DNA of 64,000 nt from Fibrobacterota bacterium (GTDB lineage: Bacteria; Fibrobacterota; Fibrobacteria; UBA11236), in the NCBI GenBank assembly GCA_947482115.1, contig CANKII010000002.1, positions 310,001-374,000 of the forward strand. Reading direction: 5' to 3'. The notes below the pieces were generated by a model. That model had not been told where the DNA came from. It worked only from the letters and a program-made list of their open reading frames with translations, and did not search any database. Below, piece by piece: positions 8,725-18,721 of the stretch. A program made the position numbers and the translations under genes. Each line of letters begins with the position of its first letter. Position 1 is the stretch's first letter.

Positions 8725-9474
8725 TTAACCGCCATGAACCGCATTCGCAAATTCGATGAAAAGGGCGGGATCCTTTTCTTTTTCGAACAAATTCCCAATC
8801 ACAATGGCATCGGCTCCCGCCAAAACGCGTTCCCGGGCCTCTTTTGGGGTACGGATACCTCCGCCCACGATAAGTTTCAACGGTGTGGACGCCCGAACGA
8901 CCTGCACCATCTGAGTGGGAACCGGGTTTTGCGCACCACTACCGGCTTCGAGATAAACCCAGCGCAATCCCAATAATTCAGCCGCCATGGCATGCGCTGC
9001 GGCAATGCCAGGCTTGTCGGAAGGCAGGGGACGGGTGTTGCTGATGAATTCCACCGCCGTGGTTTTTCCGGATTCCACCAATAAGTAGGCCGTGGGTAGT
9101 GCTTCGATTCCAAAACCTTTGACCAGTACCGCGCCTTTGACCTGTTCATCGATCAAATATTGGGGATTGCGACCGGAGAGCAAGGTGGTAAACAGAATGG
9201 CGTCAGGCCCAGGAACGACGTGGGAACAGCCGCCGGGGAAGAGGATAATCGGCAGGGAGGTTTCTTTTTTCAATTCCGCGGAAATTTTTGTGAAGTTGGC
9301 GTTGCCGACGAAAGAGCCACCGAGCAGAAGCGCATCTGCGCCATGTTTGGCGGCCTTCAAACCACATTCGACCACATGCTCAGTCGAACCTGAATCGGGA
9401 TCGAGCAAAACGAAAAACAGCGCCATGCGGGTCTTAAGCCCTTCGACTAAACTGCTTTCAATCTTACCGATCAT
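8725..9474 (-). CDS. Geranylgeranylglyceryl/heptaprenylglyceryl phosphate synthase family protein
   Basis: FFVLLDPDSGSTEHVVECGLKAAKHGADALLLGGSF...LPIILFPGGCSHVVPGPDAILFTTLLSGRNPQYLI...YLEAGSGA...LIVGGGIRTPKEARERVLAGADAIVIGN; start likely MIGKIESS (9474). Confidence 0.92.
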   Translation of the reverse strand: MIGKIESSLVEGLKTRMALFFVLLDPDSGSTEHVVECGLKAAKHGADALLLGGSFVGNANFTKISAELKKETSLPIILFPGGCSHVVPGPDAILFTTLLSGRNPQYLIDEQVKGAVLVKGFGIEALPTAYLLVESGKTTAVEFISNTRPLPSDKPGIAAAHAMAAELLGLRWVYLEAGSGAQNPVPTQMVQVVRASTPLKLIVGGGIRTPKEARERVLAGADAIVIGNLFEKEKDPALFIEFANAVHGG

Positions 9475-9475
9475 A

Positions 9476-12169
9476 TCATCCACCCAGAATGCGTGACAAG
9501 ATACTTGCCGCTTCGGCGAGCACCAATTCTTCCTTGTGAACAGCCTTGGAGCCTGCTTGGGCGCGATCCGGGCGGCCTCCACCCTTGGCTTCCGCAATCG
9601 GAGCCAGTTCCTTAATCAAGTCGCCGGCCTTCACCTTATTATGAACAGACTTGCCGGCCACGGCATAGATGGAAAGCGAATCTCCGCTTACCGCTGTGAA
9701 AACTCCGACACCATCCTGAAGCTGCACAGACAGCGCATCGATGAAAGCTTGTTGGGAATCCTTGTCCAAACCGGCATCGAGTTTGGAAACGACGTACGAA
9801 ATTCCGCCTGCGGTTTTCGATTTCTCACGGACAATGACTTGCGCCTGTTGCGAAGCCTGTTGCTGACGCAGCTCAGACAATTCTTTTTCCGCCGCGCGCA
9901 GACGCTGAGCCAGTTCGGCAACTTTTTGCGGTTCATCTCCCGGTTTTGCCTTGAGCGCGGAACCGATTTCGGAGAGCAGTTCAAACCGTTTGTTCACCAA
10001 TTCCAATGCGCCTTCGCCGGTCATTGCTTCAATGCGACGTACGCCCGCAGCGATGGAACTTTCAGAAGTGACTTTGAAGAATCCGATTTGACCCGTGGCG
10101 ATGGCATGCGTGCCGCCGCACAATTCCAAACTGAAATCTCCCATGCGGATCACGCGGACGCGGTCGCCGTATTTCTCGCCGAACAATGCCATGGCTCCCA
10201 TGTTCTTCGCTTCATCGATGCCATGTACCGAATGGGAGACAGAAAGGTTTTCCTGAATCTTGCGATTCACAATCAACTCAACAGTGCGCACTTCATCCGG
10301 TGTCACGGATTGGAAATGCGTGAAGTCAAAGCGCAGACCTTCCGGCCCCACGCGCGAACCCTGTTGCTGCACATGATCGCCGAGCACTTGTCGCAAGGCC
10401 GAATGCAGAAGATGCGTCGCGCTGTGATTGCGCATGGCCGCCGCGCGGGCTTCGCCATCCACGGTTCCTACCACTTTTTGCAGGCTCTCACGAGTCAGCA
10501 GGCCATGAACCAAAGCGCATTTATGCAGCACCATGTCGAATATTTTGACCGTGTCGAGGACACGCAAAGTCACGCCCTGTCCTTGAATCAAACCGATGTC
10601 ACCGACTTGTCCGCCGGACTCGGCATAGAAAGGTGTTTTTGCGGAAACGAGAAGAACGGTGTCGCCTTCTTCGCGGTAGCGCAGGATGGGCATGCCGGAT
10701 TCCAGTGTTTCATAACCCACGAATTCCGTATCCAACCCTTCGGAAAGAATGGTCCAGCCTTCGTCGCCCGCGATGGCGGCTTCGAATTTTGCGGCACCGC
10801 GCGCGCGTTCGCGCTGTTCTTCCATATGCTTTTGGTATCCGGCCTCGTCAATGCTCAAGCCCTGCTCTTCGGCGAGCAGGCGTGTGAGATCGGAAGGGAA
10901 TCCGTACGTATCATATAGAGTGAAGACTTCGACGCCGTCGATGGCGGTGAGATTCTTTTCCTTGGTTTGCTTGGCGACTTTGGCAAAGCGATCGAGTCCC
11001 AGATCCAAAGTCTTGCCGAAGCGTTCCTCTTCAGAACGAATCACTTGAGCGATATAATCCTGACGGGCGCGAAGTTCGGGATAAGCACCGCCCATGTGCT
11101 GAGCAAGAACCGGCACGATGCGATAGAGGAACGGTTCCTTGCGTCCGAGATTGCGGGCAAAGCGGCTCGCGCGGCGCAAAATACGGCGTAATACATAGCC
11201 GCGGCCTTCGTTGCCAGGTGTAGCGCCGTCCGCGATGGCGAAGCTTAGCGCGCGAATGTGATCCGCGATGACGCGATGCGATGTGCCTTCGACGCCGTTG
11301 GAATATTCCGTGCCGGACAATTCCGCGATGCCGTTGATGATGGGGCCGAACACGTCGGTCTCATAATTGTTGCCGGAGCCTTGAATGATGCTGCACACGC
11401 GTTCGAAGCCCATGCCGGTGTCGACATTCTTGTGCTTCAGCGGTTTGAGTTCGCCGCCTGCGATGCGTTCGAATTGCATGAACACGAGATTCCAGATCTC
11501 GATGTAGCGGGCGTTCTGTCCGTTGACTCCGAGAATAGGATCGGCGAAGGTGGCATCGCGCGTGGCTTCATCGCCCATATCGAAATGAATTTCGGAGCAG
11601 GGACCGCAGGGACCGATTTCACCCATCTCCCAGAAATTTTCCTTGTCGCCGAAGCGTAGGACACGGGCCGGATCGATATCCGTTTCCGATTTCCAGATTT
11701 CAATCGCCTCGTCGTCTGTTTTATAAACGGTGACGAAGAGTCTGTCCTTGGGCAGCTTCCACGCTTCGGTAAGCAGTTCCCAGGCCCAGCTGATGGCTTC
11801 CTTCTTGTAATAGTCGCCGAAGGACCAGTTGCCGAGCATTTCAAACAGAGTGTGATGGTAGGTGTCGCGACCGACTTCGTCCAAATCGTTGTGCTTGCCG
11901 GAAACGCGGATGCATTTTTGCGAGTTGGCGACGCGCTTCCAGCCTTCGCGGTTTTCACCCAGCAAGGCGGACTTGAATTGGTTCATACCTGCGTTGGTGA
12001 ACAGCAAAGTCGGATCGTCATGCGGGACGACCGGGGCCGAGGGAACGTAAACGTGTCCCTTGGACTTGAAAAAATCGATGAAGCCCTGGCGGATTTGATC
12101 CCCGGTAAGCGTGGGAATGCCGAAGCCCTTAAGTTCTGTAGAAGCGGAGGAAGAAGTAGGTTTTTGCAT
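9476..12169 (-). CDS. alaS: Alanyl-tRNA synthetase
   Basis: IRQGFIDFFKSKGH, FTNAGMNQFK, NHSATHLLHSALRQVLG, LELCGGTHA; 897 aa. Confidence 0.98.
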   Translation of the reverse strand: MQKPTSSSASTELKGFGIPTLTGDQIRQGFIDFFKSKGHVYVPSAPVVPHDDPTLLFTNAGMNQFKSALLGENREGWKRVANSQKCIRVSGKHNDLDEVGRDTYHHTLFEMLGNWSFGDYYKKEAISWAWELLTEAWKLPKDRLFVTVYKTDDEAIEIWKSETDIDPARVLRFGDKENFWEMGEIGPCGPCSEIHFDMGDEATRDATFADPILGVNGQNARYIEIWNLVFMQFERIAGGELKPLKHKNVDTGMGFERVCSIIQGSGNNYETDVFGPIINGIAELSGTEYSNGVEGTSHRVIADHIRALSFAIADGATPGNEGRGYVLRRILRRASRFARNLGRKEPFLYRIVPVLAQHMGGAYPELRARQDYIAQVIRSEEERFGKTLDLGLDRFAKVAKQTKEKNLTAIDGVEVFTLYDTYGFPSDLTRLLAEEQGLSIDEAGYQKHMEEQRERARGAAKFEAAIAGDEGWTILSEGLDTEFVGYETLESGMPILRYREEGDTVLLVSAKTPFYAESGGQVGDIGLIQGQGVTLRVLDTVKIFDMVLHKCALVHGLLTRESLQKVVGTVDGEARAAAMRNHSATHLLHSALRQVLGDHVQQQGSRVGPEGLRFDFTHFQSVTPDEVRTVELIVNRKIQENLSVSHSVHGIDEAKNMGAMALFGEKYGDRVRVIRMGDFSLELCGGTHAIATGQIGFFKVTSESSIAAGVRRIEAMTGEGALELVNKRFELLSEIGSALKAKPGDEPQKVAELAQRLRAAEKELSELRQQQASQQAQVIVREKSKTAGGISYVVSKLDAGLDKDSQQAFIDALSVQLQDGVGVFTAVSGDSLSIYAVAGKSVHNKVKAGDLIKELAPIAEAKGGGRPDRAQAGSKAVHKEELVLAEAASILSRILGG

Positions 12170-12220
12170 GATAGGACGCGAGAATTTAACTCTTTAACTT
12201 CTTTAACGTAAAAGCCGGAA

Positions 12221-14128
12221 ATGAAGAAGGTCATTCAAAACGACAATTTTATCGGCCTTGCGCTGGCATTGGCCTCTTTTCTCGTTTATCTGAGCACGAT
12301 GGCGCCTTCGCTATGCTTCATCGATAGCGGGGAATTGGCCACCGACATTTCCACACTCGGGATCGCGCATCCGACGGGTTATCCCTTGTTCACGCTCGTG
12401 GGCTGGGTGTTCATTCACTTGATTCCATTCGGCCGGGTCATTTGGAAACTCAATCTGTTCGCGGCAGTATGTTGCTCCGTTTCCGTGTTTGGATTCTATC
12501 GATTATTTCTGTTTCTACTTGCAGAAAAAACCCTAATCGGATTTGGCATTCGGCAGGAATCATCCGGTCGCAAGAAAGGGAAAGCCGTCGAGTCAAAACC
12601 TCTTGGCTCAACGGAAAGAATTGCGGCAGGGATTGCGGCATTGATTCTGGCGTTTTCCGAAACCTTCTGGTCACAAGCCGTTTCCATCGAAGTGTATCCA
12701 TTGCATCTGGTTTTTCTTTCGCTGGTGATCCTGTTGTTTGTCCGTGCGATTCTGGAGTACTCCGAAAATCATGAAAAGAAAAAGTCCGGGACTTGGATTG
12801 TTTTCGCTTTGGCTTTGGGTTTGGCTTTTAGCAATCACATGACCACCATTCTATTAGCTCCGGCATTTCTTTATCTCTACTTCGCGACACACGGCTTCTC
12901 TCGCCCATCATGGTTCAAGATTTCGAAGGCCGCAATTCCATTTATCGCAGGGTTGTCCGTTTATCTCTATCTGCCATTGCGCGCAGCGCAGCATCCGTTG
13001 ATGAACTGGGGAAATCCTGTCACCTTCGAAAGGTTTATGTGGCACATTTCCGGCAAACAATTCCGGTCATGGATGTTTTCGTCATGGGATTCGGCAGGCA
13101 AACAATTCGGATATTTTCTCTCCAGTTATCCCTCCGAGTTCGGATATGCTCCGTTGCTTTTTGCCTTACTCGGATTGACGGTTCTTTTCCGCCGCTCCAA
13201 AAAGCTGTTGATCTTTTCCCTGCTGCTTTTTTTCGGCTGCTTGTTCTATTCCATCAACTACGACATTCACGACATTGACTCGTATTTCCTGCTGGCCTAT
13301 GTGGCGACGGCAATTTGGATCGCCTATGGAGTTCAATCGTTTCTTGGTTACATGCGCAATGGGGCAAAGAAATGGATTGGGTTGGCAGCCTGTGTCGCTC
13401 TAGTCCTTTTGCCGCTGGGCATTCATTATCGCAGCATCGATGAAAGCAAGGATTATGCAGTGGAGGATTACACTAAAAATCTGTTGGGATCTTTGGATTC
13501 CAATGCCGTGATTCTATCCTATCAATGGGACGCATTCGTGTCCGCAGCCTATTACTTGCAGCGCGTGGAAGGCTTTCGTTCCGATGTGGTAGTGATTGAC
13601 AAGGAACTTTGCCGTCGCTCCTGGTATCCTGTTCAACTGGAACATCAATTTCCTTGGCTGATTCAGAATTCGCGTCCTGAAGTGAATGCTTTCCTGCAGG
13701 CGGTTGCGCCGTTTGAACACGATGAGCCCTTCAATCCAAACGTGATTGAAGCAAGTTTTGAGGGGATGATTCAAAGCTTTCTCATCAAAAGTTCTGAAAC
13801 CCGTCCTGTTTATGCGACTTCGGATATTGGTCCGGAGTTCACTCCCGGATTTCGACGGCTCCCTTCCGGTTTGTCTTTCCGGCTTTCACGCGATACGGCT
13901 TTGATTCCCATTGCTCCTAGGGAATTTTTCATTCGTCCTTTTACCAAAACCAACTCGTATGCCGAAGGTGTGAAGGCAATGTACGCCGAGGGGTACGCAA
14001 ATCAGGGGATTTATCAGTCGATGCTGGGGAACAAGGCCGAAGCGATTGTACAGTTGAAAAAAGCTTTGGAAGTGAAGCCGGATTTCCAGCCTGCGCAAGC
14101 TTGGTTACAACGGCTCAGCGGTTCCTGA
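12221..14128 (+). CDS. DUF2723 family membrane protein with C-terminal TPR-like repeat
   Basis: SGELATDISTLGIAHPTGYPLFTLVGWVF, multiple TM segments; C-term YQSMLGNKAEAIVQLKKALEVKPDFQPA. Confidence 0.85.
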   Translation: MKKVIQNDNFIGLALALASFLVYLSTMAPSLCFIDSGELATDISTLGIAHPTGYPLFTLVGWVFIHLIPFGRVIWKLNLFAAVCCSVSVFGFYRLFLFLLAEKTLIGFGIRQESSGRKKGKAVESKPLGSTERIAAGIAALILAFSETFWSQAVSIEVYPLHLVFLSLVILLFVRAILEYSENHEKKKSGTWIVFALALGLAFSNHMTTILLAPAFLYLYFATHGFSRPSWFKISKAAIPFIAGLSVYLYLPLRAAQHPLMNWGNPVTFERFMWHISGKQFRSWMFSSWDSAGKQFGYFLSSYPSEFGYAPLLFALLGLTVLFRRSKKLLIFSLLLFFGCLFYSINYDIHDIDSYFLLAYVATAIWIAYGVQSFLGYMRNGAKKWIGLAACVALVLLPLGIHYRSIDESKDYAVEDYTKNLLGSLDSNAVILSYQWDAFVSAAYYLQRVEGFRSDVVVIDKELCRRSWYPVQLEHQFPWLIQNSRPEVNAFLQAVAPFEHDEPFNPNVIEASFEGMIQSFLIKSSETRPVYATSDIGPEFTPGFRRLPSGLSFRLSRDTALIPIAPREFFIRPFTKTNSYAEGVKAMYAEGYANQGIYQSMLGNKAEAIVQLKKALEVKPDFQPAQAWLQRLSGS

Positions 14129-14164
14129 GATAATCTGATATTTCACAGGAGTATCTTTCCACCC

Positions 14165-15976
14165 ATGGCATCCTCCCTGCAAGACATTCTCCTCCGAGTC
14201 AAGGAGGCTGCGGATATTGTCCAAATCGTCGGGCAATATGTGCCGTTGAAGCGCGCGGGGTCCAAATATCTCGGCGTCTGCCCGTTCCACAACGACCGCC
14301 ATCCCAGTATGAACGTCAATCCGCGCATGGGCATTTACAAATGCTTCGCCTGCGGCGCGGGGGGAGACGCCATCAAGTTCGTGCAGGAGTTCGAGCGTGT
14401 CGGATTCGTGGAAGCATTGCGGCTCGTCGCGGGCAAGGCGGGCATTGCCATTCCGGAGAATCTCAGTCTCGGCGACAAAGGCGATTCGGATAAAACTGCG
14501 ATGGTGGTGCAGGCCAATCAAATCGCCCTGCAAATCTATGTTGAGTCGTTGGAGAAGTCGCAAGTCACATTGGATTATTTGCAGGAGCGCGGATTGAATC
14601 GCGAGACTGTGAAGCATTTTCAAATCGGTTATGCGCCCGAAAGTTCTGATTTGATTCTGCAACGCGCCGCTGCGAAAAAAGTTCCCAAGGAAGCATTCAT
14701 CGAAGCAGGAATTTTGGGTGAAGCCGCCGGTGGCCGTGTCTTCGATCGCTTTGCCGGACGTTTGATGTTTCCCATCTTCAATCTTTCCAGCCGTGTCATC
14801 GGCTTCGGCGGGCGCATCCCGCCGGGTCGCGACGGAGCGAAATACATCAACACGCCCGAGTCGCCTTTGTATTCCAAAAGCCGTGTCCTGTACGGATTCA
14901 ACTTTGCAAGGCAGTCCATCGATCAAAGCGGCGAAGCGGTGATTGTGGAAGGTTACATGGATCTCGTTTCACTCTGGCAGGCCGGGGTTCACAATGCAGT
15001 TGCCGTATGCGGAACCGCGTTGACGCGGGAACATGCGCAAATGCTGATGCGCTTCGCGAAAAAGGTTTATTTGTTCTTCGATGGTGATACGGCGGGGCGT
15101 CAGGCTGTGCGGCGCAGTTTGGAACCGTTACTCGCGCAGGGTGTGGAAGTGCGTGTGCCGGTATTGCCCGCTTCCGAAGATCCGGACAGCTTTGTCAAAA
15201 AGAATTCTCCCGATGCTTTGCCTGCCCTGCAAACCTTATTTGCTGCCGCAGAAGATTTGCCGTCCTTCCTGATTCGCGATCATGGAAAAAGTGTCGACTC
15301 GCTGAGTCCCGAGGAAAAAGATGTGTTGGTGAAAAGCGCAGCGGAAGTTTTACAACACAATCCTTCCGTCGAGGTGCGCGATGCGCATCTTCAAAGTTTG
15401 CGCAAAAGTTTGGGTTTGCGCCCTGCTCCAATAAATCGAACGCAACCTCGTGGAACAAATATTCCGACTGCAGCGCCGACAGCGCGGGTTCCCGGTCTTT
15501 TTGTTCCGGGCGCATCCTTGACGGTGAGAGCTGAAGCTGTACCTGAATGGCAGTTGCTTCAGCTACTGCTTTCCTATCCAGACATTGCAGTATCAAGAGC
15601 AGATGCAATGGATCATCTTGCTTGGTTTATGGATGAGCGTGTTCGGGAGCTTTTCGACATAACTTTAGGACTTTTAGCTGAGAAGAAAACATTGTCCCTT
15701 CGGGAGCTTCGAGAACTTGTTCCTGAGTCCTTACAGGAAGTGTTGGCATCTCTTGAAATTGCGGAAGGTGGAGATCCAGAACGTATACGTCGCCAATTAA
15801 AAGAATATGCGGAGGAAGTTGAATCACGTTATTTGCAGTTAGAACTGCAACGCCTCAAACAGACGATGGGCGGCTCTATTGAAACCGATAATAAGACCAA
15901 AGAAATTTATTTTGGACTTTACAAACGCCTTCAAGCATTCAATGCTCGAAAAGGACCTTTAGGGTTTAATCCCTAA
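14165..15976 (+). CDS. dnaG: DNA primase
   Basis: CHC2 zinc finger CPFHNDRHPSMNVNPRMGIYKCFACGAGGDAIKF; Toprim VIVEGYMDLVSLWQAG...YLFFDGDTAGRQA. Confidence 0.97.
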   Translation: MASSLQDILLRVKEAADIVQIVGQYVPLKRAGSKYLGVCPFHNDRHPSMNVNPRMGIYKCFACGAGGDAIKFVQEFERVGFVEALRLVAGKAGIAIPENLSLGDKGDSDKTAMVVQANQIALQIYVESLEKSQVTLDYLQERGLNRETVKHFQIGYAPESSDLILQRAAAKKVPKEAFIEAGILGEAAGGRVFDRFAGRLMFPIFNLSSRVIGFGGRIPPGRDGAKYINTPESPLYSKSRVLYGFNFARQSIDQSGEAVIVEGYMDLVSLWQAGVHNAVAVCGTALTREHAQMLMRFAKKVYLFFDGDTAGRQAVRRSLEPLLAQGVEVRVPVLPASEDPDSFVKKNSPDALPALQTLFAAAEDLPSFLIRDHGKSVDSLSPEEKDVLVKSAAEVLQHNPSVEVRDAHLQSLRKSLGLRPAPINRTQPRGTNIPTAAPTARVPGLFVPGASLTVRAEAVPEWQLLQLLLSYPDIAVSRADAMDHLAWFMDERVRELFDITLGLLAEKKTLSLRELRELVPESLQEVLASLEIAEGGDPERIRRQLKEYAEEVESRYLQLELQRLKQTMGGSIETDNKTKEIYFGLYKRLQAFNARKGPLGFNP

Positions 15977-16141
15977 AAATTTCTTGATGTGTTTCGCGAG
16001 GTTTTCGTCGACTTCAGTATGACGTGGAACCGGTTGCTTTTGACCGGTGGCTGGGTTCATGTAAATGTCGTGATTGCCGCCATGCCGATGTAATAAACAA
16101 CCCTCTCGTTCGAGTTGCCGAATCAACTCGGTTCTTTTCAC
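15959..16141 (-). CDS. hicA: HicA family toxin
   Basis: MKRTELIRQLEREGCLLHRHGGNHDIYMNPATGQKQPVPRHTEVDENLAKHIKKFLGI; convergent overlap with the dnaG 3' end. Confidence 0.92.
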   Translation of the reverse strand: MKRTELIRQLEREGCLLHRHGGNHDIYMNPATGQKQPVPRHTEVDENLAKHIKKFLGIKP

Positions 16142-16329
16142 AAGGCAATTTCTTTTGTCTGATAAAGTTCGGGAACATCCTCCATCACCATCATGCGGTA
16201 GGCATCCTTGAGATTTTCCTCAAGTTCTTCCATCGTTTCGCCTTGAGTCATTATTTCAGGATGATCCATCAGTTTCCCCACCCAGAATTGGGGTCCCTTC
16301 CAATACAGCATGGTCATTTTCTGTTCCAT
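16138..16329 (-). CDS. hicB: HicB family antitoxin
   Basis: WKGPQFWVGKLMDHPEIMTQGETMEELEENLKDAYRMMVMED; 4-nt overlap with hicA. Confidence 0.88.
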   Translation of the reverse strand: MEQKMTMLYWKGPQFWVGKLMDHPEIMTQGETMEELEENLKDAYRMMVMEDVPELYQTKEIAL

Positions 16330-16456
16330 GAAAACCTCCGAGTGAACGCAATGAAATTTACCTGAAAATTCATGGGAAAGGGAAGGGCCGAAAATTCGTT
16401 TTTAAGGTCAAAACAAGGGGAGGCCGAGTCCCGCGACTACTTATTAAGTTAAAAGT

Positions 16457-18721
16457 ATGGCCTCCGCAGATTCTTCCATCATCCCTGAAATGCCCCTTCC
16501 CTCAGCGGGTTCGGATGAAGGTGTTTCGGGTCAAGAGCCGTTGAACCCGCCCGAGATTGAACGCAGCCTCGATCGCGCCAAGGAAAATCTGATCGATTAC
16601 GTGCAGGAGCGGAATCCTGATTGCGATGAGGCACTGCTGCGCAAGGCCATTGATTTCACGATTCTCGCGCACAAGGATCAATTTCGGCATTCGGGAATGC
16701 CCTATGTCGAACATCCTTTTGAAGTCGCCAAATTGCTGGCCGATTTCAACATGGACACCGTGACCATCGTCGCCGGTCTTTTGCACGATGTCGCGGAAGA
16801 CACCATTCACGGGTTGCCGGAAATTCGCCGCGAGTTCGGTGATGAAGTTGCATTCCTGGTCGAAGCGGTCACCAAAATTTCCGCGTTGCAAAGTCATTCG
16901 CGCGCCGAGCAACAGGCTGAGACGTTCCGCAAGATGCTGGTCAGCATGGCGAAGGATATTCGCGTCATCATGATCAAGTTTGCGGATCGATTGCACAATA
17001 TGCGCACCTTGAGCTATCACGGCAAGGAGGACCGCCGCCGCGACATCGCTGCAGAAACGCTCGAGGTGTATGCGCCGCTGGCGCATCGCTTTGGTTTGGC
17101 CCAATTGAAATGGGAACTGGAAGATCTCGCCTTCAAACATTTGAATCCCGATGCCTACAAGAGTTTGGTGGGCAAGGTGGTGGAGAAACGCGAAGAGCGC
17201 GAGGATTATGTTCGCGGTGTGTTGGGACCGGCGAAAGATGCTTTGGCCAAGGCGGGGTTGGACGCAAAGGTGTTCGGCCGCCCCAAACATCTTTACAGCA
17301 TTTGGATGAAAATGCAAACCCGCAACTGCCAGTTCGAAGACATCTACGATTTGCACGCGCTTCGCATCGTCGTGAAAACGTTGGGAGATTGTTATGGTGT
17401 GCTGGGTGTGATGCACTCGATATGGCCGCCTTTGCAATCGCGGTTCAAGGATTATATCGCCACTCCGAAATCGAATCTGTATCAGAGCTTGCATACGACG
17501 GTGATTGGGCCGGGTGGAAAGACTTTGGAAATTCAAATTCGCACCGAGGAAATGGATCGCGTGGCGGAGCACGGCATTGCGGCGCATTGGGGTTACAAGG
17601 AAGGCTCATCCTCGCGCGAGATCGGCAAGGAAAACATCTGGTTGAAGCAGTTGCTGGAATGGCAGCAGGATCTCACCGACTCTTCGGAGTTCATGGAATA
17701 TTTCCGTCGCGATCTGGCTCCCAGTGAAATTTTCGTGTTCACTCCCAAAGGGGATTTGATCCAGCTTCCCAAGGGCGCCACGGTTTTGGATTTCGGATTT
17801 TCCCTCCACTCGCGGTTGGGTTTGCGCTGCGTGGGCGCGCGCGTGGACGGCAACATGGCTCCGTTGTATCGCACGTTGCAAACGGGCGAGCGGGTGGAAA
17901 TTCTCAAGTCGGATTCGCAGCGTCCTTCCAAGGATTGGCTGTCCATCGTTGTTACCAGCAAGGCCAAGCACGCCATCCGTCGCTGGTTGCGCACGGAGGA
18001 AATGGCCCACAGCATTCAGCTCGGCCGCGAAATGTTGGAGCGTGAATTCCGGCAGGCTCATGTGCCTGCGGAGAAACAATCCGATTTGAAACCCTTCACG
18101 ACCAAGTTCGGTGTGCAAACCTGGGAAACCTTGTGGGAAAAAATCGGGCATGGGGAAATCACCTTGGGCGCGGCCTCGGCGATTGTGCAGGAACTCAGTC
18201 CGTTGCGGAAAAAAACATCGGTGCTGGATCGCATCGGATTCCGGCGGACACCGAAGACAACCACTGAGGATTCGGTGTTGGTTTCCGGAATCGGCAACAT
18301 GCTGATGCGTTTCGCCACCTGCTGCCATCCCGTTCCGGGTGACCGCATTGTGGGTTATGTCACCAAGGGTCGCGGGGTTTCCATCCACCGCGCCAACTGT
18401 CCCGAGGGACAGCGTCTCATGCAGGACAAGGATCGCGTAGTGCCGGTGCAATGGCGTACCGAGCGCGATCAGATGTTCAACGCCCATCTTGAAATCACCG
18501 CCAAGGATCGAACGGGCCTTTTAAGCGACCTGACCGGAGTGTTCTCCAAGTCGGGAATCAACGTGGAGCGCGCCAGCATCGTGACCTTGCGCGATCAGGT
18601 GCGCAATCGCTTTCGAGTGCAGGTGAAGGATTTGGATCAACTTGAAAACGCCATGGAGCGTTTGCGCAAAGTCGCGGGTGTGACCATGGTCAGCCGGAGA
18701 CAGTCCGGAGGCGAAGTGTGA
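16457..18721 (+). CDS. Bifunctional (p)ppGpp synthetase/hydrolase, RelA/SpoT family
   Basis: HD domain HPFEVAKLLADFNMDTVTIVAGLLHDVAEDT, synthetase RPKHLYSIWMKM, TGS FVFTPKGDLIQLPKGATVLDF, C-terminal ACT domain. Confidence 0.97.
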   Translation: MASADSSIIPEMPLPSAGSDEGVSGQEPLNPPEIERSLDRAKENLIDYVQERNPDCDEALLRKAIDFTILAHKDQFRHSGMPYVEHPFEVAKLLADFNMDTVTIVAGLLHDVAEDTIHGLPEIRREFGDEVAFLVEAVTKISALQSHSRAEQQAETFRKMLVSMAKDIRVIMIKFADRLHNMRTLSYHGKEDRRRDIAAETLEVYAPLAHRFGLAQLKWELEDLAFKHLNPDAYKSLVGKVVEKREEREDYVRGVLGPAKDALAKAGLDAKVFGRPKHLYSIWMKMQTRNCQFEDIYDLHALRIVVKTLGDCYGVLGVMHSIWPPLQSRFKDYIATPKSNLYQSLHTTVIGPGGKTLEIQIRTEEMDRVAEHGIAAHWGYKEGSSSREIGKENIWLKQLLEWQQDLTDSSEFMEYFRRDLAPSEIFVFTPKGDLIQLPKGATVLDFGFSLHSRLGLRCVGARVDGNMAPLYRTLQTGERVEILKSDSQRPSKDWLSIVVTSKAKHAIRRWLRTEEMAHSIQLGREMLEREFRQAHVPAEKQSDLKPFTTKFGVQTWETLWEKIGHGEITLGAASAIVQELSPLRKKTSVLDRIGFRRTPKTTTEDSVLVSGIGNMLMRFATCCHPVPGDRIVGYVTKGRGVSIHRANCPEGQRLMQDKDRVVPVQWRTERDQMFNAHLEITAKDRTGLLSDLTGVFSKSGINVERASIVTLRDQVRNRFRVQVKDLDQLENAMERLRKVAGVTMVSRRQSGGEV

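Noticed and set aside
9431-9450. CCCTTCGACTAAACTGC in the GGGPS gene as another TGAGC/TCGAA repeat copy
   Set aside because: Only half the motif matches and the encoded SSLVEGLK fits a normal N-terminal helix.
9536-10918. 460-aa ORF antisense to alaS
   Set aside because: Shadow ORF created by codon bias of alaS.
15959-16329. hicAB as a novel toxin-antitoxin system
   Set aside because: Both proteins match the well-known HicA/HicB families; only the overlap with dnaG is noteworthy.
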